DNA from: Ustilaginoidea virens
Taxonomy: Eukaryota > Ascomycota > Sordariomycetes > Hypocreales > Clavicipitaceae
Assembly: GCF_000687475.1 (NCBI RefSeq)
Contig: NC_057320.1
Location: 992,001-1,056,000, forward strand
Length of the DNA: 64,000 bases
Reading direction: 5' to 3'
The notes under the pieces are model-generated. The model saw only the letters and a list, made by a program, of their open reading frames with translations. It did not search any database and was not told the DNA's origin. Position numbers and translations under genes: made by a program. Positions 1 through 11,159 of the stretch are shown here, piece after piece. How positions within the stretch are numbered: the first letter of the stretch is position 1; the number at the start of each line of letters is the position of its first letter.

Positions 1-768
1 TTTCTGATTCGTGGGGGATTTTTGTTTCTTGGATTTTCCCCGGGGGCGGAAAAGCAACGGAGGGTGGAAGGGAAGGGGAGGGGTGTTTGTTTCTCGTTCG
101 GTTGCCCGCTTGGGAGAAACCGGCAGGCATATCCGCACAACGTGACAACGTGACAACATGCAGAGATGACAGCAATTGCAAGGGAGGGGGGGGCGAGGCG
201 AGGCGAGACGACGGGAAAACGTGTGCGTGTGGAAACACGGCTTTTCGGATGGAGGGAAGAGGGGGGTGTGAGTCTGTGAGAGGATCGTGGTGGCTCGTAG
301 CTGGTCGGCGTGGCGGCCACTTGGGCACCAACACTGCTCCAGCACAGCGCTCGCTGCGGACATGGCAACGAGAGGGGAATAAAGTAGCTTCCGGTTGGGA
401 AATCCTAAATCTGCATGTCTAGAAGAAACATTGGTTTCGTCTCAGTCCAGGCCCGGCGGTGTGTAAGCCATGACTCCAGGACATTGGTGGAGATGGCCGA
501 CTCCGAGGGGCCAGAAAGGCAAAAAAGCAAGTTCACGGACGAAAAAAAGGAAAAAAAAAAAAAAAAAAAACACGAAAGTAAGCCGCCTTGGCCACCAATA
601 TCCATCCTCCCGAGTTCTCGAAAGCGACCTCGTGTCCCGTGTCGGCGAATTGTAATTCGGCCGCCCCTCCCTCCCCGCGACTCAGAGACAAACCAACCCA
701 TCCCTTGCATCTTTTTTTTTCCCCCTCCAATATTGGCAAAGACCAGACAGACGCTTTCCGACTCGGCC
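1..768. other. Left-edge non-coding region upstream of the alpha/beta hydrolase
   Basis: I recognise no gene here. The reading frame of the downstream hydrolase stays open back to about 415, but this extension runs through an 18-nt A run near 549-568 and gives low-complexity Lys/Pro-rich protein, so I treat it as 5' leader. A pyrimidine-rich stretch at 711-727 just before the chosen ATG is typical of fungal core promoters and leaders. Confidence 0.5.
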
Positions 769-2082
769 ATGGCCCGCCTTGTCCCACTCCAAGAGGACTT
801 CCCATTCGACATCATCTCACATGATGTGCCCGTCACCCCGTTCCGGGAATACCCAACTGCAGTCGTCGACGAAAGCAGGGGCCTGAGGCTTTCCGTCAAG
901 CAGTATATCCCTCGGGACGACAAACATCGCACCAATGAGGCCCTCCGAACAGAGCCCATCACCATCATCGCCGCGGGAGCCTTGGGCATCGCCAAGGAAT
1001 CCTACGAGCCGCTATTCGAGGAGCTGCTCAGGTGCGCGCAGTCCTCGGGGGTGCTTATTCGGTCAATATGGATGGCGGACATGTTCAACGTCGGGCAGAG
1101 CGCGCTCCTGAACCAGGACAATCTAGGCTGCGACCCGGCGTGGATAGACCACTCTCGGGACCTGTGGAGCCTGATCAGCCGCTTTTCCGACCTCATGGTC
1201 AAGCCCATCGTTGGTCTCGGCCACTCCTTTGGGTGTAACCAGCTGCTCTGTCTTTCGTGCTGGCACCCAAGCCTATTCCATTCCTTCGCCTTTGTCGAGC
1301 CGGGCATCGACGCCCGCTATGGCAGGGGAATCACCATTCCCTGGGCCTTGCAGGCACTGCGGCAGAGGGACTCGTTCCCAACCAGGGCCGAAGCCGAAGA
1401 CGCCGTCGTCAAGCTCAACAATGCTGCGTCCTGGGACCCCAGAGCTCTGTCGCGCCTGAAGCACTACTCGGTCCGTCAGGCAAGGGACAAGGACGGGGCA
1501 AGGAGCGTCTGGCGCCCCGTCACGCCAAAGCATCAGATCGCAGCTCTGGTGAGCCGCTTCAACCCTGGGCGCGTGGGTCTCGGGCCCAACGGGACCAAGG
1601 GCGTCACCATGGCGGAGCGGGAAGTGGTGCCCGACAGCGATCCTCTGGCCTTCAACATAGGCCCCTTTTACCGACACGAGCTGCGGCTAGCATGGAATAT
1701 GCTGCCCAGCATGAGACCATGCGTCTTGTACGTCAATGGAGCCAAGTCGCCGTTCTTCGGGCACCCAGCGACCCGCGAGGAGAGGCTGCGTCGAACGGGA
1801 ACGGGAGTCGGAGGCAACGGCGGAGTGAAGCTAGGCGCCGTCAGGCAGGTCGTCATCGAAGGCGGTGAGCATACCATGGTATTCGACGAGAGTCTGAAGA
1901 CGGTGGCGGCTCATGTTGCCGACTGGTTAGCGGACGAGTGCCGGCGGTGGACGGAAGGACCCAAGAGACGAAGAGAACTGTGGCTGAGGGACGCTAAGGA
2001 CAAGGGGTCGGTAGGAAGCGATTTTCTGGCTGCACTGGATGCTGAAATGAAGAGGATGAAGAGTAGGGCAGGGAAACTGTAG
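769..2082 (+). CDS. Alpha/beta hydrolase, peroxisomal Lpx1/AKT2-like type
   Basis: Single-exon gene of 437 residues. The start at 769 sits in a good context (GCCATGG) just after a pyrimidine-rich leader, and clear family similarity begins close to it. The nucleophile elbow GLGHSFGCN puts the catalytic Ser at residue 153, and GGEHTM near the C-terminus supplies the likely catalytic His at 368; I cannot fix the acid residue by eye. The arrangement is that of fungal alpha/beta hydrolases related to peroxisomal lipase Lpx1 and the AKT2/'toxin biosynthesis' hydrolases. Those are family names and do not show that a toxin is made here. The protein ends in Gly-Lys-Leu, a weak version of the peroxisomal targeting signal PTS1 (normally [SAC][KRH][LM]). 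The substrate is unknown. It stands alone, with 2.4 kb of non-coding DNA downstream. Confidence 0.75.
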   Translation: MARLVPLQEDFPFDIISHDVPVTPFREYPTAVVDESRGLRLSVKQYIPRDDKHRTNEALRTEPITIIAAGALGIAKESYEPLFEELLRCAQSSGVLIRSIWMADMFNVGQSALLNQDNLGCDPAWIDHSRDLWSLISRFSDLMVKPIVGLGHSFGCNQLLCLSCWHPSLFHSFAFVEPGIDARYGRGITIPWALQALRQRDSFPTRAEAEDAVVKLNNAASWDPRALSRLKHYSVRQARDKDGARSVWRPVTPKHQIAALVSRFNPGRVGLGPNGTKGVTMAEREVVPDSDPLAFNIGPFYRHELRLAWNMLPSMRPCVLYVNGAKSPFFGHPATREERLRRTGTGVGGNGGVKLGAVRQVVIEGGEHTMVFDESLKTVAAHVADWLADECRRWTEGPKRRRELWLRDAKDKGSVGSDFLAALDAEMKRMKSRAGKL

Positions 2083-4527
2083 CATTCGTGGGTCAAACGG
2101 GAGAGGGAAAAAAAAAAAAGAGAAAGTGAGTTCTTCCCAAGACATGTTGGATGCCTTCAATTGATGCCATTGTCTCGTAGCATGTGGCCGCACCTGGCAC
2201 CTTGCACCTTGGCACCTGGCGCTCGGTCCTCGGCGCTCGGCACCTGGCACTTGAAGCCTGGCAGGTGATGCTGATCAGACCAGACACCAGACCTTTGCGT
2301 GAAGTAGCGCTTCAGGCGGGATCAAACTCTTGTCTCCGCACAGAGAAAGAAGGACAGCACAGCGTTTCCGTTCTTCGCAGCTGGGCGAGTGACAGCAAGC
2401 ATGGGGGGCTCGCGACACACCGCAAAACCATTTGGTATCTTACCCATCTACGGAGGGCCTCCCCATTGCTGCACGAAACGACGCAATCGATGATCTACGA
2501 AATCGTGGCTCAACGCGAGGTTCTTGGTGACATCTCCACGCACACTACCTCAGGTCGGCACTGGGCACGTTTCTCGCACGGGCGCTGAAGCTGGAGAGGA
2601 AAAGTTGATCCTGAGCCATCGTCAAGCTGGGCAAAAAAAAAAAAAAAGGTCATGGCCAGGCGAAGTATGCAGATGACCTGCCTACCTCGAAAACAACGGT
2701 GCACGACCCCAACCACTTGCAGCGCAACGCGAAATCCATGGCTTGAACTGGCTTAAACGAGGCCACACAAACACGTTCACGTTACTGGGCAAGTCACGAT
2801 TCTGCCAGCGTCAGTAATCGATGACGGGAGCTTATATGTATCCCGCGGCTTCAAGCGTCCGTCTCTCGCTCTTCGCCGTGTTCCATCTAGCCCAAATCGG
2901 CGCTGTCCTGGGTTTGCGATGTTTGGTGTCTCAGCTCTGCAAGTTTGGCCGGATCAAGCCGCAGTTCAAAAGCGCCCCCTTTGCTCTGCTTGCCTCCAAC
3001 ACCAGCGTTTGCGCTGCAGCTTCTCCACGACCCGTGACATTGCCAGTATCAAGACCAGCGGTGTTGACGCATGTCGGCTACGGGTTCATCAAGATACGGC
3101 TCCCGTGGAAGTCTCGGGACAATCTTTCCTCAGAACCTCCAGAAAGGGAAGCAGGAGCTGCTGATTCTGACGGACCAGTGAGTTTGGGCGATACCCTTGC
3201 TCTTCGAGACACCTCCAGGCCAAAGGAGTCAGTCTCCCTGCGTAACCCCGATGTCTGATTCCATCGATGGCACTTGACGACCACGACGAATACAAAGACT
3301 TGCCCTGCACAAAGAAAGCTCTGCATTTCTGAAGTGAAAAAAAAAATCCCCTCGCGGGTGAAAGGAGGATGTAACCGATGCAGCACATGGTTCCAACTCG
3401 TTCTCTCTCGTGGTCTGGACTTTGCAGCAGTGGCGGCCTCAAGCATGGGTTTTTATGGGCCGGGCGCTGTCACCCACTGCGACAGGGGAAATTCGATTTC
3501 CCAGATGAGTACGGAGGACGGAGTATAGAGTGCATGTAAAAGGTTCCCCCCTTAGCTGTGCTCCGTACTCGGAGAATACAATCCACTTGTCTGGAAACAT
3601 TTGATTTCCACCAGAACGAGCACACTTGATTATTTCGCTGCGTACCATGTATATGAGAGCAGCAAGGGTTTGGTTCACTGGCAAGTAAAAAACCCGAACG
3701 TGGAACCAACCCAATGCAGGGTTGCCCGATATGTATTGCTGGTCGCCGGGTCATGCCATGCCATGCAACGTCATGCCATGCAACGTCATGCTATGCAACG
3801 TCATGCCATGCAATGCCATGTCATGTCATGTCCTGTCGCGCAGATGCTGCATGTCGCAGGTGTCGGTATTAAAGCGATCGGTAGATGGCGTACGGAGACG
3901 GAGTACCCTGGTCAGGGATGAGGTTCCACTGTTCCACCAAGGTCAGGACGCAGATTTTCACCTTTTCTCCTTCTTCTCCTTGTTCTTCTTCTTCTTCTTC
4001 TTCTTCTTCTTCCTCTTTTTGCTTGTTCTAATCACAAACACGGAATTACGCATGGCGACAGATCTGTTCGCGGATACATTTGCAGGCACTGCTACGCGGC
4101 AGTGACCGCACCGCTCTTCGAGATGATCTCGCATCAGCTCTCAGCCCCAAGTGCTGCGCAGTGCTCCGAGAGCCTCCGTAGTGTGCAACGCTACGCAACA
4201 CCCATCTTTCATTCATATACTTCTTTGAGCCTGATCAGAGCTCGTGAAAAAGCTTCCGTGACGAAATGCAGCGCCCCTCCAAGTAACGTGGCCCGATGCC
4301 TGTCTACCGAGCACGCAAGAACTAATCAGGGCGCCGATGGATGAGGCCTTTGGAAAGGGGAATGGGTCGACAGCGAGGCAGGGTCCTTGAGCAGATGACC
4401 CTTTTTCTGTGTGCAGGCAGTGGCCGAGTTGGGAGTGAACACGGGAATTACACGATGCTTCAATGGCCCGCACACGGCATGTCACGTCCTCGGCATCTTG
4501 AGATATCTCACCATCGAGTTAGGGCAA
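2083..4527. other. Intergenic region, 2.4 kb
   Basis: No recognisable gene. The longest open frame (2821-3258, plus, 145 codons) resembles no family I know and has no clear coding bias. The stretch holds A runs (2108-2119, 2633-2647), a CATGCCATGCAACGT repeat (about 3752-3835), a TTC repeat (about 3964-4015) and several GTACGGAGTA-type motifs (3507-3525, 3561-3574, 3889-3907). Confidence 0.55.
3752..3835. repeat. Short tandem repeat of a CATGCCATGCAACGT-like unit
   Basis: About three to four 15-nt units (catgccatgcaacgt with small changes) followed by degenerate CATGT steps. It lies in non-coding DNA between the hydrolase and the P450 gene. Confidence 0.8.
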
Positions 4528-6322
4528 CTACGGCTCCGGCAAAGACTGGACAAGCCGTACAAAAGGCCCCTCGGCCTGCCCGACAAACCTGTCCCGCATC
4601 TTGTATTCCACAGCTGAGCCTTCTTGCGCTCCTTTGTCTGCGACGAGATTGAACCGCCACAGAAGCTTCGCAACCCCCAAAGACAGCTCCATCAGGGCAA
4701 GCTGCTGCCCGATGCACCCGGTGGGCCCTGCGCCAAACGGCGCAAAGCCTGGCATTGTCTTGTGAGCCACATGCGTACCTTGTTCCGTCCATCGCTCCGG
4801 CAAATACGTCAGGGGCTCGGCAAAGTACGTTTCACTGCGATGCATCACATACGGACTGACGCCGACAGTCGTGCCGACGGGCACATGGCGACCCTCAATA
4901 GGCAAGTCCTCGCCGACAACCTCCCTCGGCAAGTGGCCCGGCGTGGGCGGCGACAGGCGTAGAGACTCGTTTATACACGCCCGCAGATACGGCAAGCTTG
5001 CAAGTTTGCAATTCGCTGCGTCGTACCGAATATCTGGCTCCTCGTCAAACGCTCCGTGTATCTCGCGTCTCAAGCGCTCCAGCTTGGAAGGGTTCTGTGC
5101 CAAGTAGAAGAAAGTCGCTGCGAGACCGCCGGCTGTAGATTGGGACCCCGCAACCATGAGCAGCACGCTCTCGCAGGCGAGATCCCCGGTTGAGTAACCT
5201 TCTCCTGTTTCGGGATCTTGGCCGTTGAGGAGGTGCGCAAACATGTCCTGATTCCGCCCCTCTTGTGCGAGTTTGGCGGCCTCTTGACGACGTTGCTTGA
5301 GCTTTCCTAGACAGAAGTTGCGAAACTGCACGTTGTCATGGAACGAGCGGCCGCCGAGAAGGGGGCCAAGACGCGTGCTGAAGAGGATATAACGAACCAG
5401 TTTTGTAATGGGATGGTAGCCCAGCTGCATACACGTCAGCGTGTGCCTTGCTCTCCTTGCCTTTCCTTCTTTCGGGCGAACACTCACAGAATACCAACCA
5501 CCGGTCGCCTTGGGCACCAGAGCAGCAACACCCCGATCCCCTGTACCGGCAACAAGTCCAAAGGACGATCCATATGCCAAGTCGCCAAGGATATCAAAAA
5601 TCAGGTAACTACACCAATCCCCGAGATCGAATCCTATCGGGCAGCTTTTCGCCTCCAGGGCAAGCCTTTCGATCCAGCAGTCGACGTGGGCGCGTATGCG
5701 AGGCTCGTAGTCTCTCAGAGCCCGCTCAGAGAAGGCGTGAGAGAGGAGCCTCCGCTTTATGGCATGACGGGACTTTTGCCTGGCGGTAAAGGTGCTCTCG
5801 AAACCGCCGGCCGAGTCGCGCACGCACTGGTACCAGTCTGATTTGATGATGTGGGCTTTGGATCTGTAAATGGCGTCCAAGGCTGGAGTGGTGGTGAAGG
5901 AGAGGGAGTTGTGAGAGAAGCGGACGGTGGGACCTGCAAAGGGGGTTGTTAGACTTGGCAGCAGCCGGCGGGGGAAGCATGGGGGATGCAGAATGGTTGC
6001 GGACCATATTCGGAATGCAATCTGCATAACCATTCGTGCCTGTCGCCTTTGCGAGCGTGATACCAGTTTGGAATGGACGTGAGGCGGGAGAGCAGCGGAC
6101 CCGGATATGGTGCCAGCCTGTGGAGTCTCAGTCGATAAACGGCGACGGTTGCCTGGAACGTTTCTTCAGCAAATGCATAGGCCCGGGGAGGAAATTAGGG
6201 GGGGATTGGGGGGAGTTTCCGGGGATTCCCCAGCGCTCACTGACGAGAATCAGGGCAAGAAGAATGGCTCCGCATATCGCGGTGCCATGACTTGACGAGC
6301 ACGGCCCGAGTCGGTGGTTCAT
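4528..6322 (-). CDS. Cytochrome P450 monooxygenase (isotrichodermin C-15 hydroxylase / benzoate 4-monooxygenase-like)
   Basis: Four-exon model on the minus strand: 6322-6241, 6163-6005, 5933-5488, 5424-4528, giving 527 residues. Exon 1 encodes a hydrophobic membrane anchor. Exon 2 carries the proline-rich hinge (YPGP) and the KGDRHEW motif and joins exon 3 as HSEYG-PTVRF, as expected for this P450 group. Also visible are the ExxR helix (ESLR), PERW, and the heme loop FGAGPTGCIG with Cys ligand at residue 466 (codon 4716-4714). The I-helix reads AGSQST, with Gln where Asp or Glu is usual. The intron at 5487-5425 is 63 nt with no in-frame stop, so retaining it would insert 21 residues. The donors at 6240 (GTGAGC) and 5487 (GTGAGT) are strong, but the one at 6004 (GTCCGC) is weak. 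The protein should be ER-anchored and act with a P450 reductase; its substrate is unknown. No backbone biosynthetic enzyme is nearby. Confidence 0.85.
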
Positions 6323-7697
6323 GACGGCTCGGGCGACTCTGGTCTACGGGCTACGAATGCCGAGGAACCCGACCACCAGGCGGCTCAGACTCGGCCTTTC
6401 TTTCTGTTCGGTATTCGGGCGGTACGTGATGGCGCGCCCTCGTGCAACAGCCGGCTGACGTTGCGAGTCGGATGATCAGGGCCTAGGGCGACGGCTTGTG
6501 CGTCAGGTCCAGGTATGTCCAGGTATCTATCTATCTATCCATCATCAGTGGGCAATCCTCTCACCGCTCCAGTCACCGTAGTGCCAAGCGACGCGAGAAC
6601 CGGTCGGTAGCGGACGGCCCCGTTTTCCCACGTGGCCGGGCGCATCCCGTCGGCCGGTCGGCGGCTCGGCCCGTGCCCGGTATCACGCCGGCCGCGCGGC
6701 GTCTGAGCACAAGGGGGTCCCGGGGCGAGCGGCGCTTTCGAAAAACGCCCCTCGGTTGTGACGCCGCACCGCCGGGGCGCAGCGTGCAGCGTGCAGCGTG
6801 CAGCGTGCAGCAACACAGGGACGCGGATGTGGATCTGGGGATGGGGATGGGGGGGGCTCGGTTCGATTCGGGAAGCCAAATTTACCTGCTTTTGCAATCA
6901 AAAATTCTCCTCTGTCCAGGGGAAGACTCATCGGCGGGCGCGGCCTCCCGGCTGTGGCATGACGGACTCCAGATGAATCGGGGGCGGGCGGCTGTGGAGA
7001 GCAGAGATGCTGGCACAGCAAGCTTGTCGAATGGAGTGGTGCCGGCTGGCTGGCGTCAAATTGCTGGTATTTTAATCGCGCGACTCGGCAAATGGGCCGG
7101 TGTACCAAACCCCAAGCTGACGTAAGCACGTGGGCGTCTGGTCGGCGTCTGGTCGGCAAGAATCTGCACAGTGCAGAGCAGAGTGGTTCAGTGGCGATTG
7201 CAGCGCCCGAGGCCCGACTAGGTACCTGCCCAAGGCTAACCTAAACCCATCGCCCCCAAGTCTACTGGTACATAGATTACAGTGCGGGGAAGCCCTGCCC
7301 CGCCTTGCCTTATCCCCGTCAACCGCGAGTGGGCAACGTAAAATTACTTTACTTGTAAAGGGCTACACTATGGACTACTGAGTAGTATCCTTCACTTTAT
7401 AGGTGATTGATTATAAATACAGCAGAGACTCGATACATTACTTGCACGGCCAATGAGGTACTTTACTTTTGACGACGTGGTGGGGTGAGTCCCGGCCATG
7501 GCAAAAGATCCTTTCTAAAAGCTGACGAGCGGCCGACGCAGACGGGCTAGTGTCCTTGATCATTTGTTTGTTTTCGCAAGGCCACTGTTTTCCGCCGTCG
7601 GGTGTCAATTCTACCGACCACGGTGCCAAAATAGTGGGTTTGTAGGAGGTTGAAATTCTTCTAGCTCGTTTAACAAAATTCTCCACTTTTCATAGCG

Positions 7698-7720
7698 CCC
7701 CCCCCCCCCCCCCCCCCCCC
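7698..7720. repeat. Poly-C homopolymer tract, 23 nt
   Basis: Twenty-three consecutive C. Tracts like this recur in the window (8335-8362, 14274-14295, 16709-16729, 53478-53491), always outside coding exons. Their exact lengths are prone to sequencing error. Confidence 0.9.
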
Positions 7721-8334
7721 GTAAAGAAAAAGCAAAAGCCCAGCCAAGAAGTGTCGCCCCCGACTGGAGAGTTTTATCAAGATACGGCTTGGCAGGGCTG
7801 CTGCTGGGCCAATGGGATTCTTGCTGGTCATTTCCCAATGGGGTATCTACGGACATACTCCGTACTCCGTGTGGCGTGCTCCGTGCTCCACCCTCTCCTC
7901 CGTGCCTGTTACAACGACGCCCAGACGGCAACTCGGCAAGGTAACCATCCACTTGCGCATTTGCTCCTGCCTCTTGAGCTTGGCGCTGCAGCTTGCCAGG
8001 CCCACCCGGCAGCCCTGACGGACAGGTGACAAGGTCTGCACCCCCCCCCGAGGCGCATCCCTGACAAGTTCTGACAAGGTTCTCTCAGTCGACCGACCTG
8101 ACCTTTACCTTGACAGCCGTAAACACCAACCAGACCGCCCCACGGGATTTATCTGATTATCAACACCTGGGAGCAAAGTCGGGCATTTGCCCCAACGCGT
8201 GCCTGGTGCTTGGCCATGCACACGTTGCCTTTCAGTAACTTCCATCGTGGCTTGCCTGCGTCGTGTTGGTGGTATTGAGGCTCGTTGCATCGGGCCCCTC
8301 TAGTCGCAGTCGCACCTTCCTTCCGTGTTGTTTG

Positions 8335-8362
8335 CCCCCCCCCCCACCCCCCCCCCCCCCCC
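8335..8362. repeat. Poly-C tract interrupted by one A
   Basis: Eleven C, one A, then sixteen C, about 240 nt upstream of the peptide-transporter start codon. Confidence 0.9.
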
Positions 8363-8600
8363 ACGGCCTTCCGAGACAGAGACTGTCAAATGTTCCCGCG
8401 GTTCACGAAGCCGGGATTTTCTTTTTCCTCGATTTCCCGCTTCTTTTCTTGTCCCTTTTAAGCCATGGCACATCCTCCCTGCTCTCTGTACATCTGCTCC
8501 CTCTGGTCTGCGGTTTCGCGGTTCCCTCGTAGTGCGTGCTACTTTCTCGAGAAAAGGGTGTTTTGCTAAAGGCCCCTCCGTAAAAGAGTGATTGATGCCA

Positions 8601-10544
8601 ATGGCGCAAAACCACGAGGACGTGGCCGCTGAGTACGTCGTCATCCCCCTTCCCTTCCCTGTTCTGCCACCCACCACCACGGGAGGCTTGGCCTCCTCAA
8701 GGAGGAAGCCGGCATGATCTTGACGAGAAAGACGCTGTTACTGACTGATGGGTCACGCTTGGCTTCACAGGCTTCACAGTGATTTCAACGAGCGCGTCCT
8801 AAACCCAGGCGCCCATCTTACCGATGCATCGGTCGAGAAACCTTCTCTGGACGAGAAGCGAGATGCTGCTGCCGTCGCTGATGCCGAGTCTGGTCCCACC
8901 CCCGATGGCGACGAGCCCAGCGACCACGAAAAAAGAACTTTGCGCCGCGTTGGCGAGAACTTGCCCGCTTCCGCCTTCCTCATCGCCATAGTCGAGCTGA
9001 CTGAGCGATTCACCTACTATGGCGCGCAGGGTCTGTTCCAGAACTACATCAGCAACCATCCCGACGGCAGTGACGGCTCCAAGGGTCTGGGTCTCGGCAA
9101 CCAGGCCGCCACCGGCCTGAACCTGTTTTTCCAATGGTTCTGCTACGTCACCCCCATTGTTGGCGCCATCGTCTCGGATCAGTACCTCGGAAAGTACAAG
9201 ACCATCCTGATTTTCTGCGGCATATACTGGGTCGGCCTCGCCATTCTCTGGACAACCTCCCTCCCTGTGTCTATAGAAAACGGGGCCGGTCTTGGCGGAT
9301 ACATCACGGCCCTGATTGTCATTGGTTTCGGCACTGGCGGCATCAAGTCCAACATTGCCCCCCTGATCGCAGATCAGTACCAGCGGCGAGTCATGGCCGT
9401 CAAAACCGAGGCCAGCGGCGAACGCGTCATTATCGATCCCGCCATCACGTACCAGCGCATCTACATGGTGTTTTACTGGTGCATCAACCTGGGGTCGCTC
9501 TCCCTCATGGCCACGCCTTTCATGGAGATGTACGAGGGATTCTGGACCGCCTTCCTCATGTGCTTCTGCATGTTCAACGTTGGCATTGCCATCCTCATCC
9601 TGCGGCGCAAGTCGTACGTTGTCCGGCCACCTCAGGGCCAGATCATCACGGATGCCTTCAAAGCCATCGGCATGATGATTACCACTCGCTCCCTCGACGG
9701 CGCAAAAGCGTCTTGGCGCGCCCAGAACGGCAAGTCGACGAGTGTCGCCTGGGACGACCACTTTGTCGACGAGCTAAAGCGGGCCCTCATGGCTTGCAAG
9801 GTCTTTGTCTTTTACCCCGTCTTCTGGGTTTGCTACGGCCAGTTCTCCAGCAACTTTGTCACCCAAGCCCACCAGATGAACGTGGGCGGCATGCCCAACG
9901 ACTTCATGCAGAACTTTGATCCCATTTCCATCCTCGTCTTCACTCCCATCCTGGAGAAGATTGTCTATCCCATGCTCCGCAAACGTGGCTACGAGCTGCG
10001 TCCCATCGCTCGCATCACCATTGGATTCTGGCTCGCTGCCCTCTGCCTGGCTTACGCCGCCGTCGTTCAGAAGCTCATATACAGTGCCGGTCCCTGCTAC
10101 GACGCCCCTCTCAAGTGCGCCGCCGCCCAGGTAGCCGACCAGACGACCCTCCCCAACAATGTTCACGTCGCTGTCCAAACACCGGCCTACCTCTTCATCG
10201 GCCTTTCCGAGATATTCATCTCCGTCACCGGTCTGGAGTACGCCTACACCAAAGCCCCTCCCAGCATGAAGTCGTTTGTGCAGAGTCTCTTCCTATTCAC
10301 CAACGCCTTTGGCTCTGCCATAGCCGAGGGCTTGGTGCCGGTGTCCAAGGATCCCGACTTCTTGTGGATGTACACCGGGGTAGGAATCTCTGCCTTGATC
10401 ACTGGCTGCCTGTTCTACTTTCTTTTCCGGCACTACGATGCCCAGGAGGAAGCCATGTACGCGCTCGATCGCGACGTGCCCGTCCTCGCTTTGCCAGATG
10501 AGACGGGCGAGCAGACACTGACGAAGCGGCCGAGTGCAAGCTGA
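8601..10544 (+). CDS. PTR2: Proton-coupled oligopeptide transporter (POT/PTR2 family)
   Basis: Two exons, 8601-8632 and 8780-10544, giving 598 residues. A naive start at 8748 would lie inside the intron. I prefer the short first exon (MAQNHEDVAAD) because a good donor (GTACGT at 8633), a CTGAC branch site and a CAG acceptor (8777-8779) join it in frame. After an acidic hydrophilic N-terminal tail of about 65 residues come the POT signatures: the proton-coupling ExxER motif in ELTERFTYYG (residues 83-92) and FYWCINLGSLS further on, with about twelve membrane spans. The protein should sit in the plasma membrane and import di- and tripeptides with protons. It is a single-gene unit, divergent from the P450. 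The family is clear; the exact substrate range cannot be read from sequence. Confidence 0.92.
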
Positions 10545-10984
10545 AACGAAGTTGCCCAGTGAAATGTAGAAAAGCATACTGCCTTATACCTGATGTGTAC
10601 ATGTCATACGGTAAATAGAATCTTCTTTTACCATGGGTTGCCTGCGTACTTTGTGTGATTCCGTGGCATGTCGTGTAGCGACGATGAATCGACCTTCCCA
10701 AAGCCGATTGGGGGCGGCCAACTGGCAGCAAGGTGCTCCTTTCGCACGCTTCCATGCGAAGCTGCTGAAGGCATTCAGGGCCCTGGTGCTGCACGCTTGC
10801 AGACCAGCCCACGATGCAAACAAAGCGTCTTTAAAGCGATGAACTCTGACGGCTCTATGCTCTATGGTACGTAGCTTGGAAGTATATGCCGTGCCAATAT
10901 ACCTTATCCAGCAGGAAAAAAAAAGAAAAATAAAAGAAAAAAATAGGAAAATAAGAGAAAAGAAAGGAAAAGGAAAAGTAAGAA

Positions 10985-10991
<7 letters not shown>

Positions 10992-11031
<40 letters not shown>
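10992..11031. repeat. Poly-A tract of 40 nt within an A-rich block
   Basis: Forty consecutive A, preceded from about 10914 by an A/G-rich stretch of AAAAG-like units. I see no reverse-transcribed gene body upstream and no obvious target-site duplication, so this is reported as simple sequence only. Confidence 0.85.
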
Positions 11032-11036
<5 letters not shown>

Positions 11037-11159
11037 AAAGGGAGGAGAAGGGCCTCGAGAGAGAGGCGTGATGTAAAGATGTAAAAAGAACACAGGATAA
11101 AAGGCTTTCCTCCCCTGTGTATAATGTAGTTTCTCTGGATAGCCCCTTCCCCTCCCACA

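Larger units (their letters stand above)
6323..8600. other. Intergenic region, 2.3 kb, divergent promoters of the P450 and the peptide transporter
   Basis: No gene is recognised. The P450 (minus) and the transporter (plus) are transcribed away from this segment, so it holds both promoters. It contains GCAGCGT repeats (6780-6808), a 23-nt C run (7698-7720), an interrupted C run (8335-8362), a TAGGTACCTG motif (7219-7228) and a double CTCCGTA motif (7857-7870). The 7380-7700 part is more AT-rich than its surroundings. Confidence 0.5.

Noticed and set aside
415..768. N-terminal extension of the alpha/beta hydrolase
   Set aside because: It runs through a long A tract and low-complexity sequence. 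The ATG at 769 has the better context and the family similarity begins there.
2821..3258. 145-codon plus frame as a gene
   Set aside because: No family resemblance, no splice or promoter context, and composition like the surrounding intergenic DNA.
8799..9761. 320-codon minus-strand frame opposite the PTR2 gene
   Set aside because: An antisense shadow; the plus strand encodes an unmistakable POT transporter.
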